A stretch of DNA of 64,000 nt from Protonemura montana (Eukaryota; Arthropoda; Insecta; Plecoptera; Nemouridae): contig OX387602.1 in NCBI GenBank assembly GCA_947568835.1, positions 3,132,570 through 3,196,569 on the forward strand, written 5' to 3'. Position 1 is the stretch's first letter. The number at the start of each line of letters is the position of its first letter. Below the pieces are notes generated by a model. It did no database searches, was not told the DNA's origin, and saw only the letters and a list, made by a program, of their open reading frames with translations. This document shows, one piece after another, positions 13,301 through 26,109 of the stretch. Made by a program: the position numbers and the translations under genes.

Positions 13301-16300
13301 TTGCAAAATGATGATTCAGACATTGGCAGATATGACGAGCTTCATTTCCATCCAATGAGCGCCAAGGACGCCGAAGGACAGCCATTGCCCTTTGATAATC
13401 TACCTCATCCTCTTCCTCACTTCACTCCACTCCTCTTCTGTGAAAGGCATCGGTGAATAATGGAAATGTCATTATTGTTTCCTTCAATGGACCGTTTTTC
13501 CCGGCTAACACTTTTCTTCGATTCGATTGACTGGGAAATAACAATGCGCTCGTGAAATATATTTTATACCCGGAGAGAATTTGACTGCGATGTCGCTGCG
13601 TGCACGTTGTATAAGTCATTTTAATTATCATTGAAAATATCTGTACATTTACATTTTTGCTTTTAGATTGGATGAATGTTTCGAATAGCGCTGTGCTGAA
13701 CATATTTTTTACGAAAATTTCTCAAGCAAAAGTCTAAGAAGTTATACCAATGGCATGAGGTATGTTTTCTTAGTGAGACTTTTCAGAGGACCAGCCACGC
13801 GGCACGGCAGTATCAGTGGACCAAGAGGGAGCAGGGCGTTATCAGAGAGGGCGAATAACATAGCCTCTGAAGAACTGCACACCGCTGCTTTACCAACACA
13901 ACAAATAACTACACGAGGAATTTTCGATTAGAACTGTTTCAGATCAAACGATTGCTTTCAATTTGCACTAATGGTGCGACGCTATAACTGAAGACCAATA
14001 GCTGCAAGCCATGTTTAAGACATGTTTATTAGCGGCCTAAGCGCGGCAGTAACAAAGCCGTTCAGCGGCGTCCATAATGACGTTCAATGCAAGTGTCTCA
14101 CAGATGGAAATATTATTACACGAGGGCGGCGACGCATGCTGCGTACTGATCTGCACGCGACGACGCGCAAACACATCACCTTCGCATCAACTCAACACAA
14201 TTGAATCGTACCTGAGGTCTATTGCTGGGCTGCTCAGGCGAGACAACTCATCAGATTAAACATGAGTCTGAGGAATTTTACTAATTAGCAGATTATATAA
14301 AACTTGTAAGCTGGAAAGCGCGTATTAGTTAATTTTTGTTGTTTCTATTAAGCTACATGCATCGATCGACGTCTTCGCCATTATCGCGATTAGATCAACA
14401 TTTTACGATCCATGTATGCACTGTAGATGCGTTGGATTCTCACTTCGACGCTGAACTCTGACTGAGTCGAATTACAATACGACTTGCCGATTCGCTCACA
14501 TAAGTCTTAGTCACGCTACAATCGAAATTTCCAACAAAACGCAATACATTTTGGATTACATGTGGTTGACAAAGATGGCTGTGTTTCTAAGGAAAAGTGT
14601 AAACTCGTCAATTCATAGACATATTGTTTGGATTTGGTGTCGATTTTCATACACTTATCCCCAGTTTTGCAAGATGTTTGTCCTGAGTTGAGCCTGAATC
14701 CTTCATTTTCTATTCTGTACATAGCCAAGGTTATTGGTATTGTACCAATGCAATGCTATTTGGATACTGCAACCACCAAGAGATTATGCAGCCAGCAGAC
14801 TGCGATATGGCGGGTGAACACTCTGAGTCTATGTAGCAGCCACAGACAGGTATTACCCTGTTTGTACAGAACATTATTGGCTGTACGTATACGATGGCCA
14901 GAAATGGAAACTCCTACGCGGGTTTGCGATTGTCAATGCATGCATGGTAACACAACGCCGATCTGGTTAACACAAAGAAATTGGATGTATAAATAGCTTG
15001 GGTAGAGCATCGAGATCTATGTGATATGGGCGGATCTATTCCCTAGACTCGCTATCGATTAAAGGTGTAATCTCACAGTGTCCGAAAATAGTTTCCTTGT
15101 AATCGTGTTAATTTAACAGGTGCTGACCGTAAAACCTAAGAGCGTTTCCCAGAAGAGATGTAATTACTATTATTGGCGCGATTTAATAAAGGTCAAGATT
15201 AAATATTTTACCCACATCAAGTCGCGGAGCCTTTAGTGGGCTGTCACTGCTGTCTCGAATTTTCTCCGTAAAATGTTTGGTGTGAAATGCACGACGTGAA
15301 TTAAAAAAATTTCTACTAACTTGGCTCCTCCATCTTTAGTAAAGCTGACATAAAAAAAATGCACTTCATGAACTGTCATGAGCTAACAAATATACTAATA
15401 ATATGTTTAAATAGACACAGGAAAAATCCTTGATTTTTTTTCAATCAATGACACGCATAAAATGTGACATCATTCTGATACTTAACATTTACGCGCTAAA
15501 AAAATCAATCTTCGCTGCTTCAGGCGAATTATTGCTATTTATTTTTCATCTTCACGTTAGAGCGTAAGACAATGCTATAAATGTAATTGCGTTCTCCACC
15601 AGACTAGGTATCGATGTATTAATATGCAGACCTTGAGCTGATCCGTCAGCACGCGTAGCTACGGGGTGACATCACAGAAACCAGAAACGTCATTCAGGAG
15701 ATCTTCTGTGAGTAAACATTCTCGCTTGCACCTTCCCCCCGCTTCCTGAAGGACGACAGCGTCCTACGTGGGCCGTTCTCGTATATTTCTGAGCACGGTG
15801 CAAGCATCACCCAGGTAATGTGCAATTTCACTGGCTGTCATCGCTAACGGAACGGAACCGTAAGCGGATGATGCAATTTAGTCGTCAATTGTTATGCGTT
15901 CCGACGGATTTACCTTTTGAGAAATTTTAACGATGAATATCTTATCACCACTCTAATTGATTTTTAAACTGCATTCAATACAGACTTCGATTGACACCTG
16001 CACCTACTGGCCCCAGAGCAGTTAATGCAGCAACGGCAACAGCATCAGCATATAGAGGCATAGTTTTACAATTGTTGGCTGTATAGGTATATGCTCGTTG
16101 CTCGACCTGATGCAAGTATTGCCACTTAGCTGTATCTTGCTTGCGATGGGAATAGCATTCAAGTCTGTAATAACACTAATTTTCAATGCCTTGATTTTCA
16201 TGATTCTGCCATCAAAATGCCTCGGATAGTTATTTACTAGCTTTGCTAATGTAATAACATAGAATTAAATTAACTAACTACTTGCACCGATTATACGTCC

Positions 16301-18385
16301 TCTTCTCTTAAAACGTTCGGATATAAAAATACATCACACGGCGGATGCAAAACGTCCCCTACAAGAAATTTAATAATGACAGCGTTTTAATTATTACTGT
16401 AGTTTAGTTCACGTGATTAATGGCACAACCTTAAGAATTCAATTAAGTACATTTTCTTTGTAATATAATCCCAATCAGCGCACTCGAAGACATTTAAAAA
16501 ATATATGAGTATCATTTTACGATTTGAGCTTGTGCAAATTTGCACTGAACGTTTGAAGTATACATCGAGGACATGGACAATTTTTCTAGTCATCCAGCAA
16601 TTATTTGCACTCTCGAATGGCTTTGTGTTGACGTCTTCATTCGTTCGCCTGGTAATCTCAGAGTCTTCAAGAGGGACTCATTAGAGATCACCCTGGGTTG
16701 CAGTAGTAAGTGATGTCGTATGTGCCGTTAGAATGGCAAACACGGAGAGTGCATTTGGGGGCCATTGCATCTGCGAGGGACATTGCGGAACGAGGACCTA
16801 CGCAAATATGGCGCTTCGGTATGATTCGTTAGAACGTTGACACACTAAAAAATTGCAGGGGTGGTGGAAACAGAACCAGAGTTGCCAAGGTTGTGAGGGA
16901 ACGCACGATTTATTGCCCGATTTGCATTTTTCCTCAATAAAAGGAAATTGACGCCAAAAGTTTTTTTTTTGCATCATAAATTCATGTCTCGACCAAATAA
17001 GATGAGTAGTCAATTTTTCATGGCGCTTGGTGTAGGCAAATTATGTTGCAAAATAACGTGATTGCTTAAATCCTGTTTCTCAACAATTATCGTGAACGTC
17101 CCAGGCCGCGCTTCGATCGAGGTCTGCGCAATGCGTGGTGAGCTGCGCTGCGCAACCCCATCTCACCGCGCGCATCAACGATGCGGCTGCTTTTTCTACA
17201 TTTTCTATTTTCGTCGTGTACAGTTTATAATAATGAACTCGTTTCATGCTCAAGATGCACAAAGAGACTTTTTAAACGAGTTGTTCTTGAACATTCTTTG
17301 AACATTTGCAAAGTTGGACGGGGGTAAAAATGTGGATATATTTATTAGCTGGTAAGTATTCTTAATGAAACTGATTGCGTCGATGATACTCGTTCGGTGC
17401 AGGAGAAACTGAAACCCCGTAAGCTAATTAATTCCGTGGAATCATGTGAAATCTCTACCAGTGCCTGCGCTGCCAGTATTGGCGATGGCAGCTTAGTCAG
17501 GGAAGTTGTAGTGATGATATCTTGCTGTCGAGTTGGCTGGCTGCGCGCAGTAAACGGCCGTGTGCGCAGCCAGAGCTACCCGCGCAGCCGAACCACTGCC
17601 GACTTCCCCATACCAGCGACCGCACGCATCCCTCGTCTTGTGGTTTCCAGGTACTTTTTTCGATTCGTGATAAGTTTGTGGTAATTTTTGGTTCATAAGC
17701 TTGGGAAACATGGATTTCTTGCAGGATCCATTGCTGGATGATACTATTCATTTTGACTCCTCCAGAATGTCGGGTCAAAAACCTTCGCCGTTTATTTCTA
17801 TTTTGATTCAAGATACTTATCTCGTCTTCTCCTTATTTTGATGACAATTAATGTCAAATTAATCACCTATACCTGGCGCTTGTGTACAGAAAACAGCGTA
17901 TCAAATCAAGGCATTGTCAGTGCAAAATTAAAGTGTGAATTTCAGTGTAAAATTAAGTTTGGACCTCGCGGAGTAAATGTGGGTGCCGGAGCATGAAGCT
18001 TGAGTGGAAAGTGATTACTTGGAATTCTGTCACCACGATTCTGGTTGCACTCCTCGACCAGCGACGGCTATTCGAACATGTCAATATGCTGGCAGACCGA
18101 CCAGCTTCTTCGGACGTATTTGCTTTCTTACACGACGTAAGCGCGGCATTGGCGCGGCGGGCGAGCCTGGAGGATCTCACGGTGGATTTGCATTGTTGGC
18201 GCAAATGCAATTTAGCATTGTTATCGAGTTGAGCTATCACAGCCGTCGCCTAGTGTAGTTGGTATACGGAGGTACGCTGCATTGAAGAGACCAGGTGCGA
18301 AGTCTATTGACAACTACATATTATTTCCGAACATGAGGTAGGTATCACATTAAGAGGTAATCACCGATCGTCACGTCGCATATCA
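7350..18385. other. Gene-poor stretch
   Basis: Eleven kb of AT-rich DNA. No exon, RNA gene or repeat family is supported, apart from a weak 63 bp exon-like segment at 15,752-15,814 discussed in the findings. Confidence 0.55.
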
Positions 18386-18405
18386 GCATCGCATCGCATC
18401 GCATC
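18386..18405. repeat. (GCATC)4 pentanucleotide repeat
   Basis: Four perfect GCATC units followed by GCCATCGG. Confidence 0.9.
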
Positions 18406-19089
18406 GCCATCGGATGGGAACTGCAATCTGCCTCCAAGTTCAACTCTTGAGACCAGCGCGGACGATGTCTTCATCAGATTGTTCGAAGATCGTCGCCATT
18501 TGTTCGATCACGAACATAGATTTAATTTATAGCTCCCTCGTTTGGTTTCCGAAGCGTCGTTGACAATAAAAAAACTGACTGGGTTCAACCAACGATTTGT
18601 GGTGGAGGTGCCGCGATCCTTTTGGTTCACTGGTATTCACCACGTATTCACACGTTAAAACCAAAGCCCATTATGATTCTTATTCTAAACAATCTCGTGT
18701 GTTCAACCACGGTTCACAGGTTCTTTCCAGAAGCTATTGGAATATGTTGGCATGCAATGCAATGCTCCACGCCAGCACATTTTCTTGCTGAGCTGAACGT
18801 CTCCATGTCCAAGTGTTGGCCACTCACGTACTCTAGGATAGCGCTTATCTTCTTCAGGTAATGAAGGCCACACAGAAAATTTCGAAGGACGTTTCGAAAA
18901 TAAAAAGTATTTTAAAACAATAATAATAGTGAGTGGACACGTAGCTGATGAGAGACATTCCATGATAAATTAGAAACACTGGGCGAATGACGATCCTGAA
19001 ATGTGGAAAATAATCCTAGAGCGTGAGTAATCACCAGGCAGGCTTCATCGGGCCGATTCATGCCGATTGTTTGGCAGCGCCGGGCACCC

Positions 19090-19112
19090 GGGGTGGGTGC
19101 GGGCGGGGAGGG
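19090..19112 (+). repeat. Strong G-quadruplex motif
   Basis: Five G tracts (GGGG, GGG, GGG, GGGG, GGG) with loops of only 1-3 bases (T, TGC, C, A). The best quadruplex motif in the window, within otherwise ordinary DNA. Confidence 0.85.
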
Positions 19113-20486
19113 TCTGGAAGTACCAGTAATAATAGAGCAACACCTAGCTGTGTCTGTCCCCCAATGAATATTCAGCAGAGGACGTTAACTGGCCATCGCC
19201 AAGCACGATCTCAGAGATGGTACAATTCGAAGAAATACAGATCGCCATAATCTAATAATACGTGCAATCTTCTGCCAGCAATCTCCCTTTCCCAAGCTCT
19301 TTTATGTAATGCACCCAAAGCAACATCTTTGCAAAAAAAAAGTTATGGTGCATTAAGTTAGGGTCTTCACTTTAATTTGACACCAAAATTGAATTAAGTG
19401 AGCTTGTTATTGGAAAACAACAGAAAAGGAACTCTTTCGATATGATTTATCTATTGGCAATCAATTTTCGTGAGAAATCACATTTATTAGAGTATCTCAT
19501 TAACATTTTAACTTGACCATGAAATGATTTGGCATTGATACGATCCTAATCAAATTTCACAGCTCGCATATTTCCAAATTATATTAAATACGAATTAGAA
19601 ATCGTTTATCTTGTTCTTTCTTCTGCCCGTTGGTCTTGAAAGCAAATTATCCCCAAGGTTTGCAGCTTTTGTTTTCAGCCAACAAGGGTGAACTGCATGC
19701 CAATCGCTGATGGCGAACAAGTGCTGCAACTTGCTCACATGCGGAGGTCGGAGGTCCACGTTGACGCACTCGAGAGGGAACCGAGGAGGACACGGCCGCC
19801 TCGGTGTTCGTCGGTGCCGGCGATTGCGCGACGCCGACCGCCGAGAGTACGGTTGATTAGCGCATCTTCAGTTCGGCGGGCATCATGCAAGGTCGTCTCG
19901 GCCACGCACGAGGACGTGCTCCATCGTGGTACATCTTGGGGCCCACGGCGTGCAGACCTGCGACCACTCCGAGAGCCGGCCTGAGTCGAGAGCGAAGGGG
20001 GAGGGGGCACCTCTTGTCCAATTTCATCATGACACGGAATACGGAAGTTGCTAACATAAAGCAAACGCAATTATTTCCCTGAGTATAATCACGAGTTGAT
20101 GATGACTGTCGTCCTCAATCGGAGACCCGCGAGACCTTAGAAGGATATTTTGATTATAACAGTACGGTAGTCTCTGGATTGGGATTTGATTAGACCGAAT
20201 CAACCAAATTCAGGATACCGAATCATTTTTGAGCTGGAAATTGGCAAAACAATTCCGAATGTGTTCGAGGCATCGCGATGTGAAGATGGGCGATGAAGAA
20301 ACGACCTTGCCACCTTGAGATGTCTGATTGCCATCTCGAGGTGGAGGAATGGCGTTATCCGGGGAGATGCAGAGGTTGCAGGGTCGGCCCTCTGACATCA
20401 TCCTCCGAGCAAGGGAACGCATGGCGAACAGATTGCTGACTGAATTCGTCGAAGATATGACCCGCGCGCCGACGAGGACTGGTAGA

Positions 20487-20547
20487 ACCGGCCCCTATCA
20501 GCCCCCACCGGCCCCCACCGGACCACGCCGGACCGTACCAGACCGGT
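20487..20547. repeat. ACCGG-type imperfect repeat
   Basis: CCCCCACCGG occurs twice in tandem, followed by several GACC/CCGG units. It resembles the GGTC microsatellite and the CCGG cluster in sequence theme. Confidence 0.6.
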
Positions 20548-23500
20548 GTTCCGTGAACAGTGCTGGACCTTGGATCAAATCGTCGATTAACGAATAAATG
20601 TGAGCTCCCCTTGCGAAGGAATCTTCTCGCCAATCGTGGAGAGCCATATCTCTTATGTCACGCGATTCCAAACCAAAATGAAACCTTAACATCAATGACG
20701 TAGGTGCGTCATATATATATATTCTACCTTCCCAGGTAATATGTTTACGAGTATCCTCTAATATGTTAGATTCGTTTGAAATACGGTAACTTAGGTTTCC
20801 AACCAAATATGAAAACGGCATGACGTCATAGCCTTTTCAAATAAACAAGGCTCATCCATATTGAATGATTTCAAAACAGCGGTTGTAAAAATATCATAAA
20901 CTGGAATTTCTGTGTTTCATTAGCGAGATCTATATGCGACCCTGAAAATCAAGAAAAACATTGAAAACCACGAGAGCAAAACGATGGTTACTGTCATGGC
21001 CAAGAAGCCACCAAGAATTCCAAGACGCCTCGATGTGCTTCTTTTCTGCCCCCACGAAAGAGGGGACATCAAGTATCCGCCACGGATGTCATCCCACCGC
21101 GTTATACCAAAAAAAAATGGAAAGGGCCTTGAAATTAGAATGAGCGGTAACAGTGTTTCCGAAACGGTGGGCTGCTAAAAAGCACGTCGATCTAGGCATC
21201 CGATGATCTCAGAGTCCGCAGTCTCTGGAGTCTGTGAGCTCTGAGGCTGGAGTCGGAGAGTCTGGGTGTTCATCTAGAGAAACGCCAACATTTGGAGTGA
21301 ATCTCGCGTTTTCGGCACCAGCTGTCTACGCCGTGTATGATATCTCGTCACGAGCAATCGACTAGAATGAGATGATTTAGGTGGAAACACTGTATATGGG
21401 CGATTACTTCGCCGTGCGACCTGTGTAATAGTCTGCCAGTAGTTAGCCAGGAGAAAAATCATCCGCAATTTATCAGGTGTCTAAGGGCCACATTTGAAAT
21501 TCAGCGCAAGTGAAGATTACTGTAATTACTTGTAACTCAAAGAGCCTTCGCTTCTAAAAACCATTCGCTAAAATACGGTCATAGCACAGTGCGGTCCGAA
21601 AACAATTTCACGTAATAAATTTGAGATGCTTTATGATGTGCCTTGTTAAAAACTCATTTCCAAGAACGATTTCAGGTGCTGGCTTTTTGAAAAAATAGCT
21701 CTGAAAGTTTAAATACGTGATTTTCGAAAACATATTGTCTATGTGGTGCTTTTACTGTTTACCTAATTGTGGTTGTAAAAATAATCATATTTACTTTTTA
21801 TTATTTATACATTTAACAGCAATATTTATAGCAGACATATGTAGGTATATCACATGCTGATAGTGTAGTGTAATGCCTCGGATCACAATTTCCTCAATCT
21901 ATAAAATGCAATCAATGTTAGCGTCAGGATGAAAACACTGAAAAAATCCCAGCCGGTTGCGGGAAACTGCAGATAATATCGGAGATTCACAAAAAAACGT
22001 CGACCAAACTATTAAATTCGCATGAATCTTGACTCATGCATTGGTGTAAGACGTCTTCCATTCTGGATGGATGGTTGCGTCTCCTTTTGAATCCGTTGAA
22101 ATTTCCTCAATTTCGCAGCGATTCCCAGTAAACATAAGCTACCTTCCGCATACCATATCGCGGCAGGCGTTTTTTGCGACACAGTGGGTAAATAAGTGTG
22201 TTTAGGTAAGAACAGTGTCAGGCAGAGCGAGTACACAATACTGCCCATGGTAAGGTAATGAATGGCTGACACGACCGCTTGCTGAAAACAGCCTGTTCAT
22301 GATGCGCCAATGAAGAAAAAGCTTTTGTCTTTAAATTCCATCTGAGCTCATTACCTGCAATTGTTCCAAGTTATTTCCCATGAAAAAGGCCGAATGTTGT
22401 GCTCGTAAGTTCATTGTCATTGAAAACCCGAAATCGAAAGTGTATCCGGCTCAGTGGCGAGTAGAGTAGATGCTGCTGCTGCTAGTCTTGCTAATCGAGG
22501 GGGTAATTTAGCAGCTCATAGCAGAACCACCCCATGGCAATCGCAGGGTGTTTCAGAATCTATTTTATAATCGATATAAATAAGATTTTATGTGTTCCTA
22601 AACCTAAAAGTTTGTATTTCCATTTACTTTTTTCTCATTGCTATTTTCTGAATTCAGAAAAATAATCTTAAGAACCTTGATCCCAAATTATTGAAGATGC
22701 CGTGAGATGTAATAACATAAGAATTTGAGGATACACGATACAAAACAATAAGCTACGCCACTGAACGCACTGGTGCGACTGAACTAACGAACAACATTCA
22801 CTTTTTATCCAATTATGTAAAACCCATGTGAAAAAAAAAGCTTGAGAATTGCTAATGAAGATCAATTTCATTTTCAAATAATCATTGACGGCGGTGTATG
22901 CGGTATTTTCCCGCCGGAATAGTTCGAAATTTGAGTGCCGGGGAGCAGGATTAAAAGAGACATGAAACAAGTAACTTCCAGTCGTGTGGTACCTTTGAGC
23001 AAGATGTTGAAGAATGCGTATAAGTCTATTGACTATTTGCTCAAGACAGGATGACGTTTAGAGGTTGATGGAGGTCCATTCTCGCCGGCACAAAGGTGCG
23101 AATCTTAAACATTTGCCACTTGAAGTCAGGTAGTTATCTTGGGATTAAATGATTAACCAAAACGACGCATCATCTCCAATGTCTACAAGTCAGTGACGTC
23201 ACGGTGGTCAAGGATGCTTCCTACCGAGGGCACGATGAAATATTGGTAGCTGACGTCATGATTAATTAATGACGTTATATTGAAATGCGTTCACGTTCAT
23301 CTCGCGTAGCGCGAAGACACTCGCTCGTGGTATTTTATGATTAAATTAATTTTACAGAATGGCATTCTCCAGATACAAGTTGTTCACTTCGTGGAAATAG
23401 CACATTGAACACGGTGATTGAATATTGAATGAAGTACGATACAATGATGCGATCCACCATTATAACGTTGAGAACCGAGCGTATTGTAAAAATGATTTGG

Positions 23501-25720
23501 CTGACGCTGCACTTACAGCCTTGCATGCATGGCCGTCCTGTCGTAAAAACTCATACTGAGCACGACACCGCCGAAAATATCTGCCGTGATCGTTGCGATT
23601 CAATCTGCACTCATCACACTCAACGCACTGAACGCATGGTGTCGGCACGCTAAATTAAGCGATTCCACAAAGGTATATAGTGTTTTATTACGCGCTATTT
23701 TGACAACAGGCCCTTTGGCGTTGGTCCACTAACTTTGCTAAAATAATAGGGTTTAATGAGAATTATGATGCACCTAACATGTCTTAAAAGGGAGGAGGAG
23801 AGCTACACGGTGCCGACAAGCGAGGAGCTCTCATGACTAGCCGTAGGATTAAATCAAATGTTCTCTTTTATGTTCGCTGATTATGAATTTAGAGGCTGCA
23901 CTTCATGTGTCGCTACAGTTCTGAGCAAACATGGTCGTTAATAATGACACAAAGACACATAATGACACATAATAAACACATCATAATAATATACACATAA
24001 TGAGACGGATACATTTGTCGATCTCTAGGACCGAGTACATTGGTTGGTCTCAGAGTGATACCCCAAGAAATGGTGTACGCGGTTTTGATGATGTTTCTAT
24101 GCTGTTTTCGAGTCGTGGAGGTGGCGTGCGCAAAATATTATTAATGTTTTTGGAATTCCAGTAACCGCTAAAAACACTTTATTTATTCATGAAATAAAAT
24201 TATATGAACAATTAAATTAGTAATGTGTGAACCTATATTCTTATTAGTTAAAAAATACATTCCATTTAATTAAAAGTTTGGAGTCAGGTAGTCGACCTCT
24301 TATTTCGTACACGAATTCCAGGATAAGACAACAAATAGTTTCAAGAGGTTTGAGAGACTCGAACTATCTTCAAACCTCTACAAATCTGAAGACTTTGCGT
24401 ATGATGGTCATCCAAACAATGCGCCAGCGCAATGTTGCTTAACTCACGAGACCCGATGTTCCCGTTCAGTGAGCGAAAAAATGAGTGCCACTCGATAAAG
24501 TGCTTACCAAGCAGTAGAACACCACAATACTGGAAAGATGGTAATAGGCGAATGGTGATCGATTTCGTTCCATTAGCTCAACGATTGAATCATCAATTTA
24601 GCATATTTAAATTGTAGTGAATCTATGTCCAATGACTCTCAATCACTGTAATGGTCTACCGAGTAATAATGGTGATTAAAAGTTAATTGGAATCTTTGTC
24701 GAAACAAGATATGCGCGTAAAATCCTTATGCACCTTGAATAATAAACGAATTGTGTCTATCTACAAAAGCGCTGAGCAAATTTCGTGTTTTCGTAGAAAA
24801 GGATTTTGCTTAAGACTTACAATATACGACCATTTGTCAGGAAATGCCTCCGTTGATTTGGCATCATGATGATCATTAATGTTTCTTTTCGCACTAAAGG
24901 GAACTTTATGAGACGCTGGATAAAGGTATACAGATGCTTTTGTGATAGTATCAGGTGGGTCGCAGTATCACCATGCATTTCTAAGATATGCGGAAGTGAT
25001 CCTCCCATGCCTTAGCATAAATTGCAGCACCATATAATGAGTTGCGAGAAAAAAATCAGGGATAATAAATTCTGATTTGTGTGTGTAACATTAATAAGGC
25101 CGCTTTATTATACGACTCCTAAATTTTGCATGGTATCTGCAAAAGCAATATTTGAATAGTATCATTATTACGATTAGAAACATGAGTTTGCACTTCAATT
25201 ACGTTTATTCCTTAGGCTCAGAGCCGCCATAAAGAAATTGTTTACTACTTTAACTTGGGGGAAACATTTTTCTTGAGGAAAATTCCAGCGATAGCTTCTC
25301 GCAGCGTTCAGCAGCCAGAGCTTCGAACTCGCAGATATGCCGTTGCTGGCACTTGCCAATGTCCTTTATTACCACAAGTGCATTTAATTTACACAAATAC
25401 TGCTAGCAATATTTTTCATAAGGAACTACGCATATTTTTTAGTTGGTGTGCATTAACATAATTGTCTATTTCAGAGATTATAAAGTTCAAAACTGCAGAG
25501 AAATGAATGGCACACGCGGGAAGAGCACGGGAAGAGTTGGCCTGGGTCAAGTCTTGTGTGGTCATTTGCTCTTTATTGGATGATAGAACGTGTCCCCACC
25601 CCTGGAGCCAACCCTGGACAATCCTGACACCAAAACTGCTTCTATCACTATGAATATCCTAATCTTGTAGCAAAATGTGCATACCTAAACAGCAATCCAG
25701 TGATATGTGTAAACAGCTCC
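20548..25720. other. Gene-poor stretch
   Basis: AT-rich DNA without supported genes. An imperfect ACACATAATG-type repeat lies at about 23,941-24,003. Confidence 0.55.
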
Positions 25721-25730
25721 ATTAAAACAT

Positions 25731-26100
25731 CACAACCGAACGGTTTGGCGTGTTGGAAACACCGGTTCTCATTAGATCACCGAAGTTAAGCAACACTGCG
25801 CTGAGTCAGGTATTGGATTGGTGACCATCATACACATGACCAGTTCTGTTCGGGGGAGAGGTTAGAGGGATGAAACAGCAACAGCAACTTTATTCGCCTT
25901 GCTTAAAACCTCTCGACAGCATGTATTTGTGGAGGAATCCTGCTGTTTGCGTTGTACCGTCCTTCGGAAGGGAAGTCAAGCCGGTGGTCCCCTTGGTGCT
26001 CTTCGACAGGAGTAGGCTACGTGCCGGCACCGGGTTTCCCCTCCTCCCTTCTAGGCTAGGTTAGGTTCATCATCGTCCTCATCACTCATTCACCGACACC
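25731..26100 (+). mobile_element. 5S rRNA-derived SINE
   Basis: The first 110 bases resemble 5S rRNA: AAACACCGGTTCTC, then GATCACCGAAGTTAAGCAAC (box A region) and ATTGGATTGGTGACC (box C region). They are followed by a body with CCTTCGGAAGGGAAGTCAAG and a TCATC-rich tail (about 26,067-26,090). Imperfect direct repeats ATTAAAACA (25721-25729) and ATTAGAACA (26101-26109) could be the target duplication. A 5S-derived head carries the internal RNA polymerase III promoter, the hallmark of SINE3-class elements. Divergence from functional 5S shows this is not a working 5S gene. Confidence 0.75.
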
Positions 26101-26109
26101 ATTAGAACA

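Noticed and set aside
14516-14728. Minus-strand 70-codon frame with protein-like composition
   Set aside because: No homology, no supporting splice sites and no adjoining exons.
25741-25850. Functional 5S rRNA gene
   Set aside because: The match to 5S is diverged and truncated, lacks a proper closing stem and runs directly into the SINE body.
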